Counted from the first letter of the stretch, positions 43,098 to 52,698 are shown. The stretch: DNA of 64,000 bases from CAWCUK01 sp963798775 (GCA_963798775.1 CAWCUK010000005.1:1-64000); one strand, 5' to 3'. The notes: generated by a model from the letters alone, not told the origin. A program made the numbers and translations.

Positions 43098-44390
43098 TTA
43101 TTTAGAACAGTTTATCGCATTTAATCCTAAGAATAAAGCAGAAGTATCAAGTTCCTCTTCAATTCTTAATAATTGATTATATTTTGCTATTCTGTCAGTA
43201 CGGCTTAAGGAACCGGTTTTAATTTGTCCGGCGTTTGTAGCTACAGCTATATCGGCAATAGTTGTATCTTCTGTTTCACCGGAACGATGGCTGATTACAT
43301 TTGTGTAACCGGCTTTTTTAGCCATTTCAATCGCTTCCAAAGTTTCGGTTAGAGTACCGATTTGATTTACTTTTATAAGAATGGAATTAGCGATATTTTC
43401 TTCAATTCCCCTTGCCAGCCTTTCGGTATTAGTTACAAAAAGATCATCGCCTACAAGCTGAATTTTCTTTCCTAATTTATCTGTTAATAATCTCCAGCCT
43501 TCCCAATCATTTTCGTCAAGCCCGTCTTCAATTGAAATAATAGGATATTGATTTGCCCAATTCGCGTAAAAATCTACCATCTCCGCGGCGGATTTTTCCG
43601 CTTTATCGGATTTGAAGAATTGATACATTTTTTTGTCTTTTAAGTACATTTCACTCGATGCCACATCAAGCGCAAGAGCTATTTCAGAACCGGATTTATA
43701 ACCGGCTTTTTCAATCGCTTCAAGAATTACTTCAATCGCTTCATCATTTGATTTTAAATTAGGGGCAAAACCGCCTTCATCTCCGACAGCAGTATTGTAA
43801 CCTTTTTTGCTTAAAACAGACTTTAGTGCATGGAATGTTTCAGCGCCCATTCTTAATGCTTCGGCAAAATTTGGAGCGCCGACAGGCATAATCATAAATT
43901 CCTGGAAATCAACATTATTATCTGCGTGTTTCCCGCCGTTCAAAATATTCATCATCGGAACAGGAAGCGTACGAGCGTTTACTCCGCCGATATATCTATA
44001 TAACGGGAGCTCTAAAGTTTCTGCGGCAGCCTTTGCAACAGCAAGAGAAACACCAAGAATAGCGTTTGCGCCTAATTCAGATTTATTTGGTGTTCCGTCA
44101 AGATTAATTAAAAACTGATCAATCTCTGCTTGGTCAACAGCATCAAAATCAATTAGTTCATCGGCTATTTTCTCATTAATATTTTCTACGGCTTTTAAAA
44201 CACCTTTTCCGTTATAACGGGATTTATCACCGTCGCGCAATTCTACCGCTTCATGTTCTCCTGTTGACGCGCCGCTTGGTACCGCGGCTCTTCCGATTAC
44301 TCCGCTCTCTAATAATACTTCAACTTCAACAGTAGGATTTCCCCTTGAGTCCAGAATTTCTCTGGCTTTCATATCTAAAATTGTAGTCAT
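43098..44390 (-). CDS. eno: enolase
   Basis: A 430-residue glycolytic enzyme converting 2-phosphoglycerate to phosphoenolpyruvate in the cytoplasm. Diagnostic segments: AREILDSRGNPTVEVEV (N-terminus), GASTGEHEAVELRDGD, the Mg2+ ligands in ALDVASSEMY (Asp), SIEDGLDENDWEGW (Glu) and LVGDDLFVTN (Asp), catalytic Lys in ILIKVNQIGTLTE and SHRSGETEDTTIADIAV near the C-terminus. Length is standard. AAGGAGAGAAA precedes the ATG. Single gene with a candidate terminator. Confidence 0.98.
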   Translation of the reverse strand: MTTILDMKAREILDSRGNPTVEVEVLLESGVIGRAAVPSGASTGEHEAVELRDGDKSRYNGKGVLKAVENINEKIADELIDFDAVDQAEIDQFLINLDGTPNKSELGANAILGVSLAVAKAAAETLELPLYRYIGGVNARTLPVPMMNILNGGKHADNNVDFQEFMIMPVGAPNFAEALRMGAETFHALKSVLSKKGYNTAVGDEGGFAPNLKSNDEAIEVILEAIEKAGYKSGSEIALALDVASSEMYLKDKKMYQFFKSDKAEKSAAEMVDFYANWANQYPIISIEDGLDENDWEGWRLLTDKLGKKIQLVGDDLFVTNTERLARGIEENIANSILIKVNQIGTLTETLEAIEMAKKAGYTNVISHRSGETEDTTIADIAVATNAGQIKTGSLSRTDRIAKYNQLLRIEEELDTSALFLGLNAINCSK

Positions 44391-44533
44391 TTTCTCTCCT
44401 TTTTTTCAGGTTTATCTTTTTATTTTACTTACTTTTGATGATCAAATCAAAATTTTATTGAATACAAAGTTAACTAAAAATAGAATATTAATTATCAGAA
44501 AGTGGAGGTTATTTTATAAGAAGTGATGAATAT

Positions 44534-45754
44534 TTATTTCAGCAGCCCGGCAAGAGATTTAAAATCTCCGCCGCTGGGATTTTGATAAATTCTCAATTCA
44601 AACTCCGGAACAACCGCAATAATATGATCGAATACATCCGATTGAATATCTTCATAAGGCCCCCATTGTGTGGTATTAGCGAAAACATATATTTCAATCG
44701 GCAAACCGTTCGGGCCGGGATCTAAATGGCGGACTAAGAAAGTTAGATTTGTGTTAATATCTTCTCTCTGTTTTAAATATTCTTTCAAATAAGCGCGAAA
44801 CGTACCAAGATTAGTGAGTCTTCGGCCATTTACCGGGTATGAAAGATCGCAGTTTCCGGCTTCATTAAATTTGTTTATTTCTTCAATCTTATTGAAAATA
44901 AAATTTTTAAGTAAATCAAATCGTTTCAGTTTTTCAATTAAGTCTTCATTACAAAATTTTACACTCGAAAGATCTATATAGATTGAACGTTTTATTCTCC
45001 TTCCGCCCGTCAATTGCATGCCGCGCCAATTCTTAAATGATTCTTCAAGAATTTTGTAAGTAGGAATTACAGTTATAGTTTTATCCCAATTCTGCACTTT
45101 AATTGTATGCAGCGCGATATCAATAACATCTCCGTCGGCCCCGAATTTTGGAACTTCAATCCAATCTCCCTTTTTTATCAAATCATAAGATGAGATTTGG
45201 ATGCTGGCGACGAAAGATAAAATCGTATCGCGGAAGATCAATAGAATGACTGCTGTTAAAGCACCGATTCCGGTCAAAAGTCCCCAAGGCTCTTGACCGG
45301 TAAAAACACTGATAATAATTATTGTTCCGAAAATGTAAACAATAATTTTAACTACTTGCAGATATCCTTTGATCGGCCGTTCTTTGTACAGATGAGAATT
45401 TTCATAAATCTCGTTCGTCAGCATAAGAAGGTCGCCGATAACTAAAATAATGATTAGAGTAATTAAGACATCCACAACACGGGTAATATAAACTTCAGCA
45501 GAAGGCAGTAAATATGTAAAAGCATTTATAACTAAAAGAGGAGCGATTAAAGAAACGCGGCGAAGCAGTTTTTCATTTAAAAGTATATCATCATAACCGG
45601 TTCTTGTTCTTTTAACAATTGTGGAAATGGTTTTAATTATGATTTTTTTGATAAGCAGATAAATCACCAGCGCGAGCAGAAGAATTCCTACAAATTTTAT
45701 ATTTTCTTCAACTAAAGGATATTGGTGAAGCCACTCTTTTATTGATTCTATCAT
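44534..45754 (-). CDS. MscS-family mechanosensitive channel (YbdG-like)
   Basis: A 406-residue inner-membrane channel that releases solutes under osmotic downshock. Four to five hydrophobic helices occupy about 20-190. The pore-lining helix and following beta domain read LTGIGALTAVILLIFRDTILSFVASIQI, then KKGDWIEVPKFGADGDVIDIALHTIKVQNWDKTITVIPTYKI, shortened here, with the MscS-type GDVIDI and IPN-like IPT. GWRG-like FKNWRGMQLTGGRRIKR is specific to the YbdG/MscM branch. The C-terminal cytoplasmic domain (about 260-406) is long. Alone on its strand, divergent from an EamA gene. Confidence 0.88.
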   Translation of the reverse strand: MIESIKEWLHQYPLVEENIKFVGILLLALVIYLLIKKIIIKTISTIVKRTRTGYDDILLNEKLLRRVSLIAPLLVINAFTYLLPSAEVYITRVVDVLITLIIILVIGDLLMLTNEIYENSHLYKERPIKGYLQVVKIIVYIFGTIIIISVFTGQEPWGLLTGIGALTAVILLIFRDTILSFVASIQISSYDLIKKGDWIEVPKFGADGDVIDIALHTIKVQNWDKTITVIPTYKILEESFKNWRGMQLTGGRRIKRSIYIDLSSVKFCNEDLIEKLKRFDLLKNFIFNKIEEINKFNEAGNCDLSYPVNGRRLTNLGTFRAYLKEYLKQREDINTNLTFLVRHLDPGPNGLPIEIYVFANTTQWGPYEDIQSDVFDHIIAVVPEFELRIYQNPSGGDFKSLAGLLK

Positions 45755-45945
45755 TGAGCTTTATTTATTGATGAAAATTTTAATACCCCAATTTAGTAAT
45801 TTTATTTGACGGGGGAAAAGAGATTTTAATTTAAGCGGTATTAAATTCTTTTTCTTAACGTGTTCATTTTTTTGGGCGCTGCCTTTATTTGTTTATTTTA
45901 GTCTTTCGTAAAATTAAATTCTTCCTTTTGGGATTGTAGAACTTA

Positions 45946-46878
45946 ATGATTAAAGAAAATCTTAAAGCGTATTTAGCGTATATAAGTGTCTGTATTTTTT
46001 GGGGAACAACTTATCTCGCGATAAGAATAGGAGTTTCGCACCTTCCGCCTTTTCTGTTTGCCGGCTTGCGGTGGTTCGCGGCGGGAATTATATTTTTAGT
46101 TTTTCTTCTTCTTAAAGGGAAAAAACTTCCTTCTCTTAAAGATGTTTTTCATCTTGCGGTTGTTGCGCTTTGTCTTATCGGCATTGGAAACGGATTGCTT
46201 ACTTTTGCCGAACAATGGGTTCCAAGCGGAGTTGCTTCTTTGTTTATTACTACAATTCCTTTCTGGATTGTAGGAATGGAAGCCTTACTTCCTACGGGGC
46301 CTAAATTAAATTTTAAAATAGTAGTCGGTTTAATTTTAGGTTTAATCGGAGTTGCTTTAATTCTCGGCCAAGATTGGCGGACGCTAATAGAAAATTCTTA
46401 TTTAAAAGGGGTGATAGCGCTTTTATTTTTAGTTGTTGTTTGGGCTTTCGGTTCGGTTTATTCTAAATATAAAAAGGTAAGTGTTGATCCTTTGCTCGGC
46501 GCCGCAATTCAAATGGTTATCGCTGGTTTGGCGCAAGTAATTGTAGGTCTAATATTAGGAGAAGCTTCAAGATTTTATTTTGATGAGAAGAGTTTTTTAG
46601 CTTTTACTTATCTTTTATTTTTCGGCGCGATTGTCGGTTATACTTCATACATTTACGCGCTTACGCATCTTCCCTTATCATTCGTTTCAACTTATGCTTA
46701 TGTTAATCCGGTTATTGCTTTGTTTCTCGGTTGGTTAATTCTTGATGAAAAAATTAGCTGGTTAATTATTCTTGCCGCGATTATAATTTTTAGCGGAGTT
46801 GCTATTGTTAAACGAGGCGCGTATCAGCAGCAGCAAGTACTTAAAAATAAAATTCCCCTTGAAGATAAACGGAAGTAG
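45946..46878 (+). CDS. EamA/DMT-family transporter
   Basis: A 310-residue inner-membrane transporter with ten helices. The N-terminus VCIFWGTTYLAIRIG and LRWFAAGIIFLVF (about 15-55) are characteristic of the YedA/RhaT-like branch, as is EQWVPSGVASLFITTIPFW (about 88-106). The second half ends with YAYVNPVIALFLGWLILDE (about 250-270). Substrate unknown. Its last 38 bases overlap the 3' end of the convergent barrel gene. The C-terminus is a short charged tail. Confidence 0.87.
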   Translation: MIKENLKAYLAYISVCIFWGTTYLAIRIGVSHLPPFLFAGLRWFAAGIIFLVFLLLKGKKLPSLKDVFHLAVVALCLIGIGNGLLTFAEQWVPSGVASLFITTIPFWIVGMEALLPTGPKLNFKIVVGLILGLIGVALILGQDWRTLIENSYLKGVIALLFLVVVWAFGSVYSKYKKVSVDPLLGAAIQMVIAGLAQVIVGLILGEASRFYFDEKSFLAFTYLLFFGAIVGYTSYIYALTHLPLSFVSTYAYVNPVIALFLGWLILDEKISWLIILAAIIIFSGVAIVKRGAYQQQQVLKNKIPLEDKRK

Positions 46879-47989
46879 GATAAAACCAGTATTCGGTGAA
46901 TTGTTTTCCGTATGTTAATTGCGCACCAAGATTAACATAAAAATTTCCGGTTAATGAATATGAGCCGCTGAAGCCCGTAAAACCGCTGCCGTCATTAAGA
47001 TTTAAATTATTTGAAAGAGTAAATGTTAACAGCGGAGTTAAAAGATAATTTCCGCTAAGGAAAATATAATTCCTGCTGAGATTAAGAATTTTTCCTTTTA
47101 ATAAATCGCCAAAGTTATACCTTAATTTATCTTCTTTTCCTTCGCCGTTAAATTGATATTCAATTAAGGCATAAAGTTTTGAAGTAAATTGATTATCCGC
47201 GCCGAGAATAAATTTTATATAATTTTCGTTAAGGTTATTTCTATCCATTGAAATTATTCCCTCGCCCCTTACTCCCGCATCAAAAAGATTACCGGCAAAA
47301 TCTCCTCCGGCAACAATTCTTTTATCAAAATATCCTCCGATAACTGATATATCAAATTCATCATAATTTGTCCTGAATCGAAAACCGGCGTTGCTGTTTT
47401 CCGGTTTATCAAGCGGATTATAAACTAAATTTAAATCTGTAAAACTGCCGAAATTATAAGTTATAGAAACCACGTCCGCTCCGTCTTTTTCTAATTTAGA
47501 AAAATTCGCCGGATTTATTGGATTAAATAAATCAGTTGGATTCCAAATTCTTCCCGTTCCCCAGGAGATGCGCTGACGGCCGATTGTAAAATTTCCCCAG
47601 TCAAATCCCTGTCGGAAATAAAGGCGATCAACGTAATGAATTATTTTTGTTTCTTTACTATTCACCGGCTGCCATTTTAAATCAAAATACTGCCGCCGAT
47701 TATTTGTGGAAGTTAAATCAAAAAGAGAAATTTCTTTTGAGTATAGCAGATCGATTTCATGTTCATAATTTATTCGCGCGCCGTTCCATAAAAAAATTTG
47801 TGGCCGAAGCCTTACTCTGGTTAAATTTAAAAATTGATTTTTATTTGTTTGTGTTATTTTAGAAAGGAAATCGTTGTTTGAGGAATAAACCGGAAGATCA
47901 ACAGCGTAGCCCGAAAATTCAATTGAATACTGGGTAAATGTTGTTGAAGCGAATACTAATGTTAATATCAGTGGTTTAAGAATATTCAT
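46841..47989 (-). CDS. outer-membrane beta-barrel protein of the exporter operon
   Basis: A 382-residue protein with a signal peptide (about 1-19) and a mature part of alternating strands ending in a C-terminal Phe (GEFYF), a standard barrel end. The phrase TIGRQRISWGTGRIWNPTDLFNPINP (about 137-160, shortened) resembles DUF1302/alginate-export-type porins. It follows the ABC ATPase gene by 2 nt, so it is the fifth gene of the exporter operon and may be its outer-membrane partner. Its end overlaps the EamA gene by 38 nt on the other strand. Channel substrate unknown. Confidence 0.65.
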   Translation of the reverse strand: MNILKPLILTLVFASTTFTQYSIEFSGYAVDLPVYSSNNDFLSKITQTNKNQFLNLTRVRLRPQIFLWNGARINYEHEIDLLYSKEISLFDLTSTNNRRQYFDLKWQPVNSKETKIIHYVDRLYFRQGFDWGNFTIGRQRISWGTGRIWNPTDLFNPINPANFSKLEKDGADVVSITYNFGSFTDLNLVYNPLDKPENSNAGFRFRTNYDEFDISVIGGYFDKRIVAGGDFAGNLFDAGVRGEGIISMDRNNLNENYIKFILGADNQFTSKLYALIEYQFNGEGKEDKLRYNFGDLLKGKILNLSRNYIFLSGNYLLTPLLTFTLSNNLNLNDGSGFTGFSGSYSLTGNFYVNLGAQLTYGKQFTEYWFYPTSVYLQGEFYF

Positions 47990-47991
47990 TT

Positions 47992-48678
47992 TTATGATTG
48001 CAGAGTTTTCTCTTCTATCATTCCATCTTTTAAAATTACTAATCTTTTGGCTCGGTTTATCACTTGCTGGTCGTGAGAGGAAAAAACAAAAGTAATATTT
48101 TTCTCGGCGTTCATTTTCTCCATTAAATCAATTAAATGTTCGGCAGTTTTGGAATCTAAATTCGCTGTCGGTTCATCGGCTAAAACAACGGAAGGATTAT
48201 TTACAATTGCTCGCACAACCGCCACGCGCTGCTGCTGGCCGCCGCTCATTTCGTTAGGACGTTTATTTGCTAATTCTCTTATTCCTAATTCTTCCATTAA
48301 TTTTAATGCTTTCTCTTCCCTTTCTTTTTCCGGAATTCCCAAAAGCATCATACTGAATTCAACGTTTTCTAAAGCGGTTAAAACGGGAATTAAATTATAA
48401 GCTTGAAATATAAATCCTAATTTATGAAGTCTAAAGTCTGAAAGTGCTTTTTTAGATTTTAGAGTAAGATCATCACCTTCAAAAAATATTTTCCCGTTTG
48501 TAGGTTTATCAAGCGCACCGATTAAATTTAGCAATGTTGTTTTCCCGGAACCCGAAGGCCCGGCAATAACAAGAAATTCACCTTTTTTAATAGTTAAATC
48601 AACTCCTTTAACAGCGTGTACGGGAATACCATTATCTTCATAAACTTTATCTAATTTTTCTGCTTTAATTATTTCCAT
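47992..48678 (-). CDS. ABC exporter ATPase, LolD/MacB type
   Basis: A 228-residue ATPase that powers the FtsX-type permeases encoded upstream. Walker A is GPSGSGKTT (about 41-49), the Q loop FIFQAYNLIPVLTALENVE is typical of the LolD/MacB group, the signature reads MSGGQQQRVA (Met in place of Leu, common in this group) and Walker B is VVLADEPTANLDS. Short length with no fused permease matches LolD. It lies 15 bp after permease 48694-49908. Confidence 0.93.
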   Translation of the reverse strand: MEIIKAEKLDKVYEDNGIPVHAVKGVDLTIKKGEFLVIAGPSGSGKTTLLNLIGALDKPTNGKIFFEGDDLTLKSKKALSDFRLHKLGFIFQAYNLIPVLTALENVEFSMMLLGIPEKEREEKALKLMEELGIRELANKRPNEMSGGQQQRVAVVRAIVNNPSVVLADEPTANLDSKTAEHLIDLMEKMNAEKNITFVFSSHDQQVINRAKRLVILKDGMIEEKTLQS

Positions 48679-48693
48679 AGTTGAAAACCTTTT

Positions 48694-49908
48694 CTAAACA
48701 AAATGAATTGCTTTTATTGGTTCTAATTTAATTGCTTTATAAGCGGGATAAAGAGAACCGATTACCGCAATGAAAGGAATCATGATTGTAATTACTGCCG
48801 TGTTTATTATTGATAAATAAGGAAAAATAACTGCGCCGACTCCGAAAGCTTCCAGCCCTTGAGAAAAAATACTTAAATTTATTCCGCTTACAGAAATCGG
48901 CCAATGAATTAATAAACCGACAGCTAATCCGATGAATGTTCCAAGTACGCCAAGTATAAATGCTTCGAATACAAACATTAAGAAAATTTTGCTGTTTTTC
49001 ATTCCGATTGCCATCAGAACACCAATTTCATTAATTCTTTCGAATACCGACATAAGCATTGTATTTATAATACCGAAGATTAAAGCAAGCCCGATGATAA
49101 GATAGAAAATCCACATTGACTCATTATAAATTTCCATCTGGTAAATCAGCATCGGGAGAATATCTTTATAAGAAAGAACTTCGTAATCATCACTTAATTT
49201 TGATTGCAGTTCCGATTTAATTTTATCCACATTTTTATAATCATTAAGAACCATAGCGAATTCATAAATATGATTATTTACTCCAAGCATTTCCTGCGCG
49301 GTTTTTATCGGAATATAAATTGTTGTTTTGTCAAATTCGGAACTGAAAGTTTGAAAGATTCCGGCAACTCTAAATAACTCAGAACCGATTCCGCCGCCGG
49401 GAGTATTTGCCATCGCAACAACTTTATCGCCTAATCCAACTCCGAGTTTATCTGCTAATTGTTTTCCTATTACAATATTTCTTTTTCCGTCACCTAAAAA
49501 TTCGCCTTCCGTAATTGAGCTTTTTATTTTAGAAACTTCTTTTTCCATCGAAGGATTGATTCCGTATAAATAAACCCCGGAAGAACCGTTCGCGCTGCTT
49601 AAAAGTCCAAATGTAATTACTCTTTCGCTGAATGCTTTTATTCCTTTCTGATTTTCTACAACATTTTCTACTTGTTCATAATCGGGAATAAAATTTTTAA
49701 TTGCTTTATTATCATTAAATCCTTTTTTATGAATTTCAATATGAGCGACACTGGAACTAACTTGATTAAAAAGCATTTGGCGAAGCATTCCATTGGAAAG
49801 TCCGTCAAAAAATATAACCGCAACCATCCCAACAATTACTGAAGCTAAAACAATCATTGACTTCCGTTTATTCCGCCAAATATTTTTCCAAGCTAATTTA
49901 AAAAGCAT
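48694..49908 (-). CDS. FtsX-type ABC permease (LolC/E-like)
   Basis: A 404-residue inner-membrane permease. The first helix follows MLFKLAWKNIWRNKRKS, the same opening as the neighbouring permease, which is why I start at ATG 49908 rather than the in-frame TTG at 49920. A large periplasmic MacB-like domain (about 45-255) and three C-terminal helices (about 260-395; phrases IGLALIFGIINTMLMSVFERINEIGVLMAIG) follow the MacB_PCD/FtsX order. It probably pairs with the permease upstream and the ATPase downstream to extract lipoproteins or export a compound. Confidence 0.88.
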   Translation of the reverse strand: MLFKLAWKNIWRNKRKSMIVLASVIVGMVAVIFFDGLSNGMLRQMLFNQVSSSVAHIEIHKKGFNDNKAIKNFIPDYEQVENVVENQKGIKAFSERVITFGLLSSANGSSGVYLYGINPSMEKEVSKIKSSITEGEFLGDGKRNIVIGKQLADKLGVGLGDKVVAMANTPGGGIGSELFRVAGIFQTFSSEFDKTTIYIPIKTAQEMLGVNNHIYEFAMVLNDYKNVDKIKSELQSKLSDDYEVLSYKDILPMLIYQMEIYNESMWIFYLIIGLALIFGIINTMLMSVFERINEIGVLMAIGMKNSKIFLMFVFEAFILGVLGTFIGLAVGLLIHWPISVSGINLSIFSQGLEAFGVGAVIFPYLSIINTAVITIMIPFIAVIGSLYPAYKAIKLEPIKAIHFV

Positions 49909-49923
49909 TTTATCATTCAATTG

Positions 49924-49967
49924 TTCATTGTTAATTATTCATTGTTAATTGTTCAACGAAGTTGAAC
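49924..49967. repeat. 14-bp tandem repeat and hairpin between the permease genes
   Basis: Two copies of TTCATTGTTAATT[A/G] (49924-49937, 49938-49951) are followed by a perfect 7-bp hairpin GTTCAAC-GAA-GTTGAAC (49951-49967) that abuts the stop codon of the upstream permease. It may modulate read-through or mRNA stability in the operon. Confidence 0.7.
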
Positions 49968-51197
49968 CTAAGTGTAGCGTATTCCTTTCAATGGTTCCAG
50001 TTTATAAACTTTGTATGCCGGGTAAAGGCTGGAGCAAAAGGAGATAATTAAAACCGACAAGGAAATATTAAAGAAAATTCCGGGCTGCAGAGAAGATTCC
50101 AGTCGCGGAAGGAAACCGTATTCTTCATAAATTCTGGTCAAATCGCCGCCTAAAATAATCGGATTGTGGACAATGTAAAGATTTATAAAATAACCGAAAA
50201 TATTTCCGGCTATCAATCCTAAAATTGTAATGAATAAAGTTTCAACATAAACTAATTTTACAAGGCTTAGTTGCGGCATTCCTATAGCAAGCTCAACACC
50301 GAATTCCTTAAATCGTTCTGTAACCGACATAAGGATTGTGTTTAAAATTCCAAACGCTACAATAATTATTAATATTCCGAGAAAAAATATTCCTGAAACA
50401 TTATCAAATTCTATTACTTGAGTCAGTTCGGGTACTACTTCATTCCAAAGTAAAACCGCAAGATTTGTATCATTAATTTTACTTTGAACCGCGGATTTAA
50501 CTTCGGGAGCATCATTTAATCCTGCTGCATTTATTGCAATTACATTTATCCGATCGCGCATTCCAAGCATATATTGCGCTGTTTTCAATCCCATAAAAAC
50601 AGCCATCGCGTCAAATTCTTTTGAGCCCATTTTTATTGTACCGGCAATTTTAAATTTCATATTTCCCAGGCTGCCGTCGTAACCTTGCGCCAAAATTACA
50701 ACAGTATCGCCAATATTTGCTTTTATATTTTCCAGAAGAGAAGCGCCGATAACGATATTATAACTTGAATCGGACATGAGAAATTTTCCATCGCGAACTT
50801 TATCCGCAAGAGTAGTAACATTTTTTTCAGCTTCCGGCTCAATTCCGAAAATCGCTGAACCGAGCGAAGCGTCTTTGTAACTGATGAGTCCGTCAGCATA
50901 AATTCTTGGAGTAAAAGCGGGAACTTCATGAATGGAAGAAAGTTCATTCTGAAGTTGTTTTGTATATCTGAAACTTTTATTTAAAGAAGGATTTTCTTGA
51001 AAACCTTTAGGCTGAATTTGAACATATCCGGTAAACTGCTCGATTACAGTTCTGTAATTTAAGGCATAAGTTCCAATTTGAATTCCGCGCATAGCTATTG
51101 CCAGTAGAGTTGCAAAACAAACAGCGGCAAGAGTAATAATTGAGCGGCGTTTGTTTCGCCAAATATTTCGCCAGCCAAGTTTAAACAGAAGTTTCAA
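49968..51197 (-). CDS. FtsX-type ABC permease (LolC/E-like)
   Basis: A 409-residue permease with the same build as its downstream neighbour: MKLLFKLGWRNIWRNKRRS start, first helix, a periplasmic domain (about 45-260) and three C-terminal helices (GILIIIVAFGILNTILMSVTERFKEFGVELAIG in part). The two are diverged paralogues, as expected for a LolC/LolE-like heterodimer. It starts 2 nt after the LolA-like gene stop. Substrate inferred from the operon: lipoproteins or an amphiphile. Confidence 0.88.
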   Translation of the reverse strand: MKLLFKLGWRNIWRNKRRSIITLAAVCFATLLAIAMRGIQIGTYALNYRTVIEQFTGYVQIQPKGFQENPSLNKSFRYTKQLQNELSSIHEVPAFTPRIYADGLISYKDASLGSAIFGIEPEAEKNVTTLADKVRDGKFLMSDSSYNIVIGASLLENIKANIGDTVVILAQGYDGSLGNMKFKIAGTIKMGSKEFDAMAVFMGLKTAQYMLGMRDRINVIAINAAGLNDAPEVKSAVQSKINDTNLAVLLWNEVVPELTQVIEFDNVSGIFFLGILIIIVAFGILNTILMSVTERFKEFGVELAIGMPQLSLVKLVYVETLFITILGLIAGNIFGYFINLYIVHNPIILGGDLTRIYEEYGFLPRLESSLQPGIFFNISLSVLIISFCSSLYPAYKVYKLEPLKGIRYT

Positions 51198-51199
51198 AT

Positions 51200-51943
51200 T
51201 TAATTTCCTCTTTCAAGTTCCTGGAAAGAAAATTTTCGAGCGGGAATATTAACATCGAAACGCATGTCTTCAACTTTAATTGTTGTTGTATGCCCTTCCT
51301 TGGTTTCATTGTGCATAACCCATTTTGCGGGCATTTTTCTTCCGTGGAAATTTTGAATATCTGAATAAACTAAGTCTCTTATTAATTTTCCTTTTTCATC
51401 ATAATACTGTATTAATGCCGGAAGATAATCTTCTTTACGAACCCAGTAATAAATTTTTCCCCAGACAACAGGCGCATCGGGTTTTGGAGTTAATTCTACT
51501 TTCCAGCAATCGGCGCCGTTTATTTTTTCTTCACCGATTTTTTTCTGATCGTAATCCCTGCTTAAATTAGATTCGCGAACAAGGTCATCATTCGTAAAAT
51601 CAGAACCGTTCCACGACTGCAGCATCATAGAAGGAGGAATTTTTATCGTTGTTTCTGTGTTGCGCAAATAACTCCACATTTCGTTTCCGATTTTCAGAGT
51701 TTTATTTCCCTCTTCCCTTTTCGGTGCCTCGGTTACTATTAAAGCTTTTTCATTCCCTATCCACCAGCTTTTCATTTCCAAAGTCCTGGTATAATCGGGA
51801 GTTTCGATAACCATTTTTATTTCCGCTTGAGAACTTTTTCCTTTAACTGCGTCTTCGGCTTTTTTAATTATTTCATCGGCTGTTTGGGCATAACAGAAAA
51901 AGGCTCCGAATAAAATAAATAGACTTAAATAAATTTTTTTCAT
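51200..51943 (-). CDS. outer-membrane lipoprotein-sorting protein (LolA-like)
   Basis: A 247-residue periplasmic protein, first gene of the exporter operon. Signal peptide about 1-19 (ending CYAQ). The mature part resembles the LolA-like/PF17131 group: MVIETPDYTRTLEMKSWW, LKIGNEMWSYLRNTETTIKIP, SMMLQSWNGSDFTNDDLV and YYWVRKEDYLPALIQYYDE (each shortened). This group is typically found beside MacB-like permeases in Bacteroidetes relatives. It should ferry a lipid-modified or hydrophobic cargo. It is divergent from tetR, and the operator between them overlaps its likely promoter. Confidence 0.87.
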   Translation of the reverse strand: MKKIYLSLFILFGAFFCYAQTADEIIKKAEDAVKGKSSQAEIKMVIETPDYTRTLEMKSWWIGNEKALIVTEAPKREEGNKTLKIGNEMWSYLRNTETTIKIPPSMMLQSWNGSDFTNDDLVRESNLSRDYDQKKIGEEKINGADCWKVELTPKPDAPVVWGKIYYWVRKEDYLPALIQYYDEKGKLIRDLVYSDIQNFHGRKMPAKWVMHNETKEGHTTTIKVEDMRFDVNIPARKFSFQELERGN

Positions 51944-51964
51944 AATTTACAATTTGATTTTATA

Positions 51965-51984
51965 TTGACTAAACGTTCATTCAA
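51965..51984. promoter_or_regulatory. palindromic operator for the TetR-type regulator
   Basis: TTGACTAAACGTTCATTCAA is a 20-bp dyad: the two 10-bp halves agree at 8 positions (TTGAxTxAAC). On the minus strand it lies in the spacer between TTTTGA and TATAAA (16-nt spacing), so binding would block the exporter promoter. It is 68 bp from the regulator's start. Confidence 0.65.
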
Positions 51985-52051
51985 AAAATATTAGTTTTTA
52001 TAGTTAGAATCAAATTAATTATTAAAATTTGAAATCAAAAAGAAAATTCAG

Positions 52052-52630
52052 ATGCCGCGTACCGAAAAACAAAACAAAGAAATAAGAGAAAAAACTCGTG
52101 ATAAAATTTTACAGAGCGCGTTAAAATTATTCGCCGATAAAGGTTACAATGGAACTTCGATAGAAAATATTTCCGCGAATGCAGGCATATCAAAAGGGTT
52201 AGCTTATAATTATTTTAAAAGTAAAGAAAAAATAGCCGAAGCCATTTTAAACAAAGCTAATGAGGAAAACGCTTATCTGGTTAATGAATTGAAAAAGGTT
52301 AACGAACCTAAAGAACAATTGAAATTATTAATTGAGATGATGTTTAATTATGTTAGGGAAAATGAACAATTCTGGAGATTATACCTTCATCTTTCGCTGC
52401 AACCTGAAGTTATTGAGGCGGCCAAAGAAATAAGCAAGCAATTTGCGGGAGATTTTATTATTGTTGTTAAAACTATCTTTAAGAAAATCGGTTATAAAAA
52501 TCCCGAAGCTGAAGCTAGAACTTTAGCCGCGATTATTGATGGTTTAGGTTTACAATTATTTTTTGACAAAGAAAATTTTCCGTTCAATAAAATGAAAAAG
52601 CACGTTTTAAAAAAATATGATTTGCTTTAA
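52052..52630 (+). CDS. TetR-family transcriptional regulator
   Basis: A 192-residue repressor. The N-terminal DNA-binding domain (about 15-60) reads KILQSALKLFADKGYNGTSIENI, then SANAGISKGLAYNYFKSKEKI, a textbook TetR helix-turn-helix. The C-terminal part (about 75-190) is the ligand-binding helical domain. It is divergent from the five-gene exporter operon, with a dyad between them, so it probably controls that operon and itself. Ligand unknown. Confidence 0.93.
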   Translation: MPRTEKQNKEIREKTRDKILQSALKLFADKGYNGTSIENISANAGISKGLAYNYFKSKEKIAEAILNKANEENAYLVNELKKVNEPKEQLKLLIEMMFNYVRENEQFWRLYLHLSLQPEVIEAAKEISKQFAGDFIIVVKTIFKKIGYKNPEAEARTLAAIIDGLGLQLFFDKENFPFNKMKKHVLKKYDLL

Positions 52631-52698
52631 CCTGTATTAATGAACATTCAAAGTTTAGAATTTATTTTGTATTCTGTAAAAAATAAATAAAGCCGCTT

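Noticed and set aside
45946..46878. Antisense regulation through the 38-bp 3' overlap with the barrel gene
   Set aside because: Short tail-to-tail overlaps are common and nothing else suggests control.
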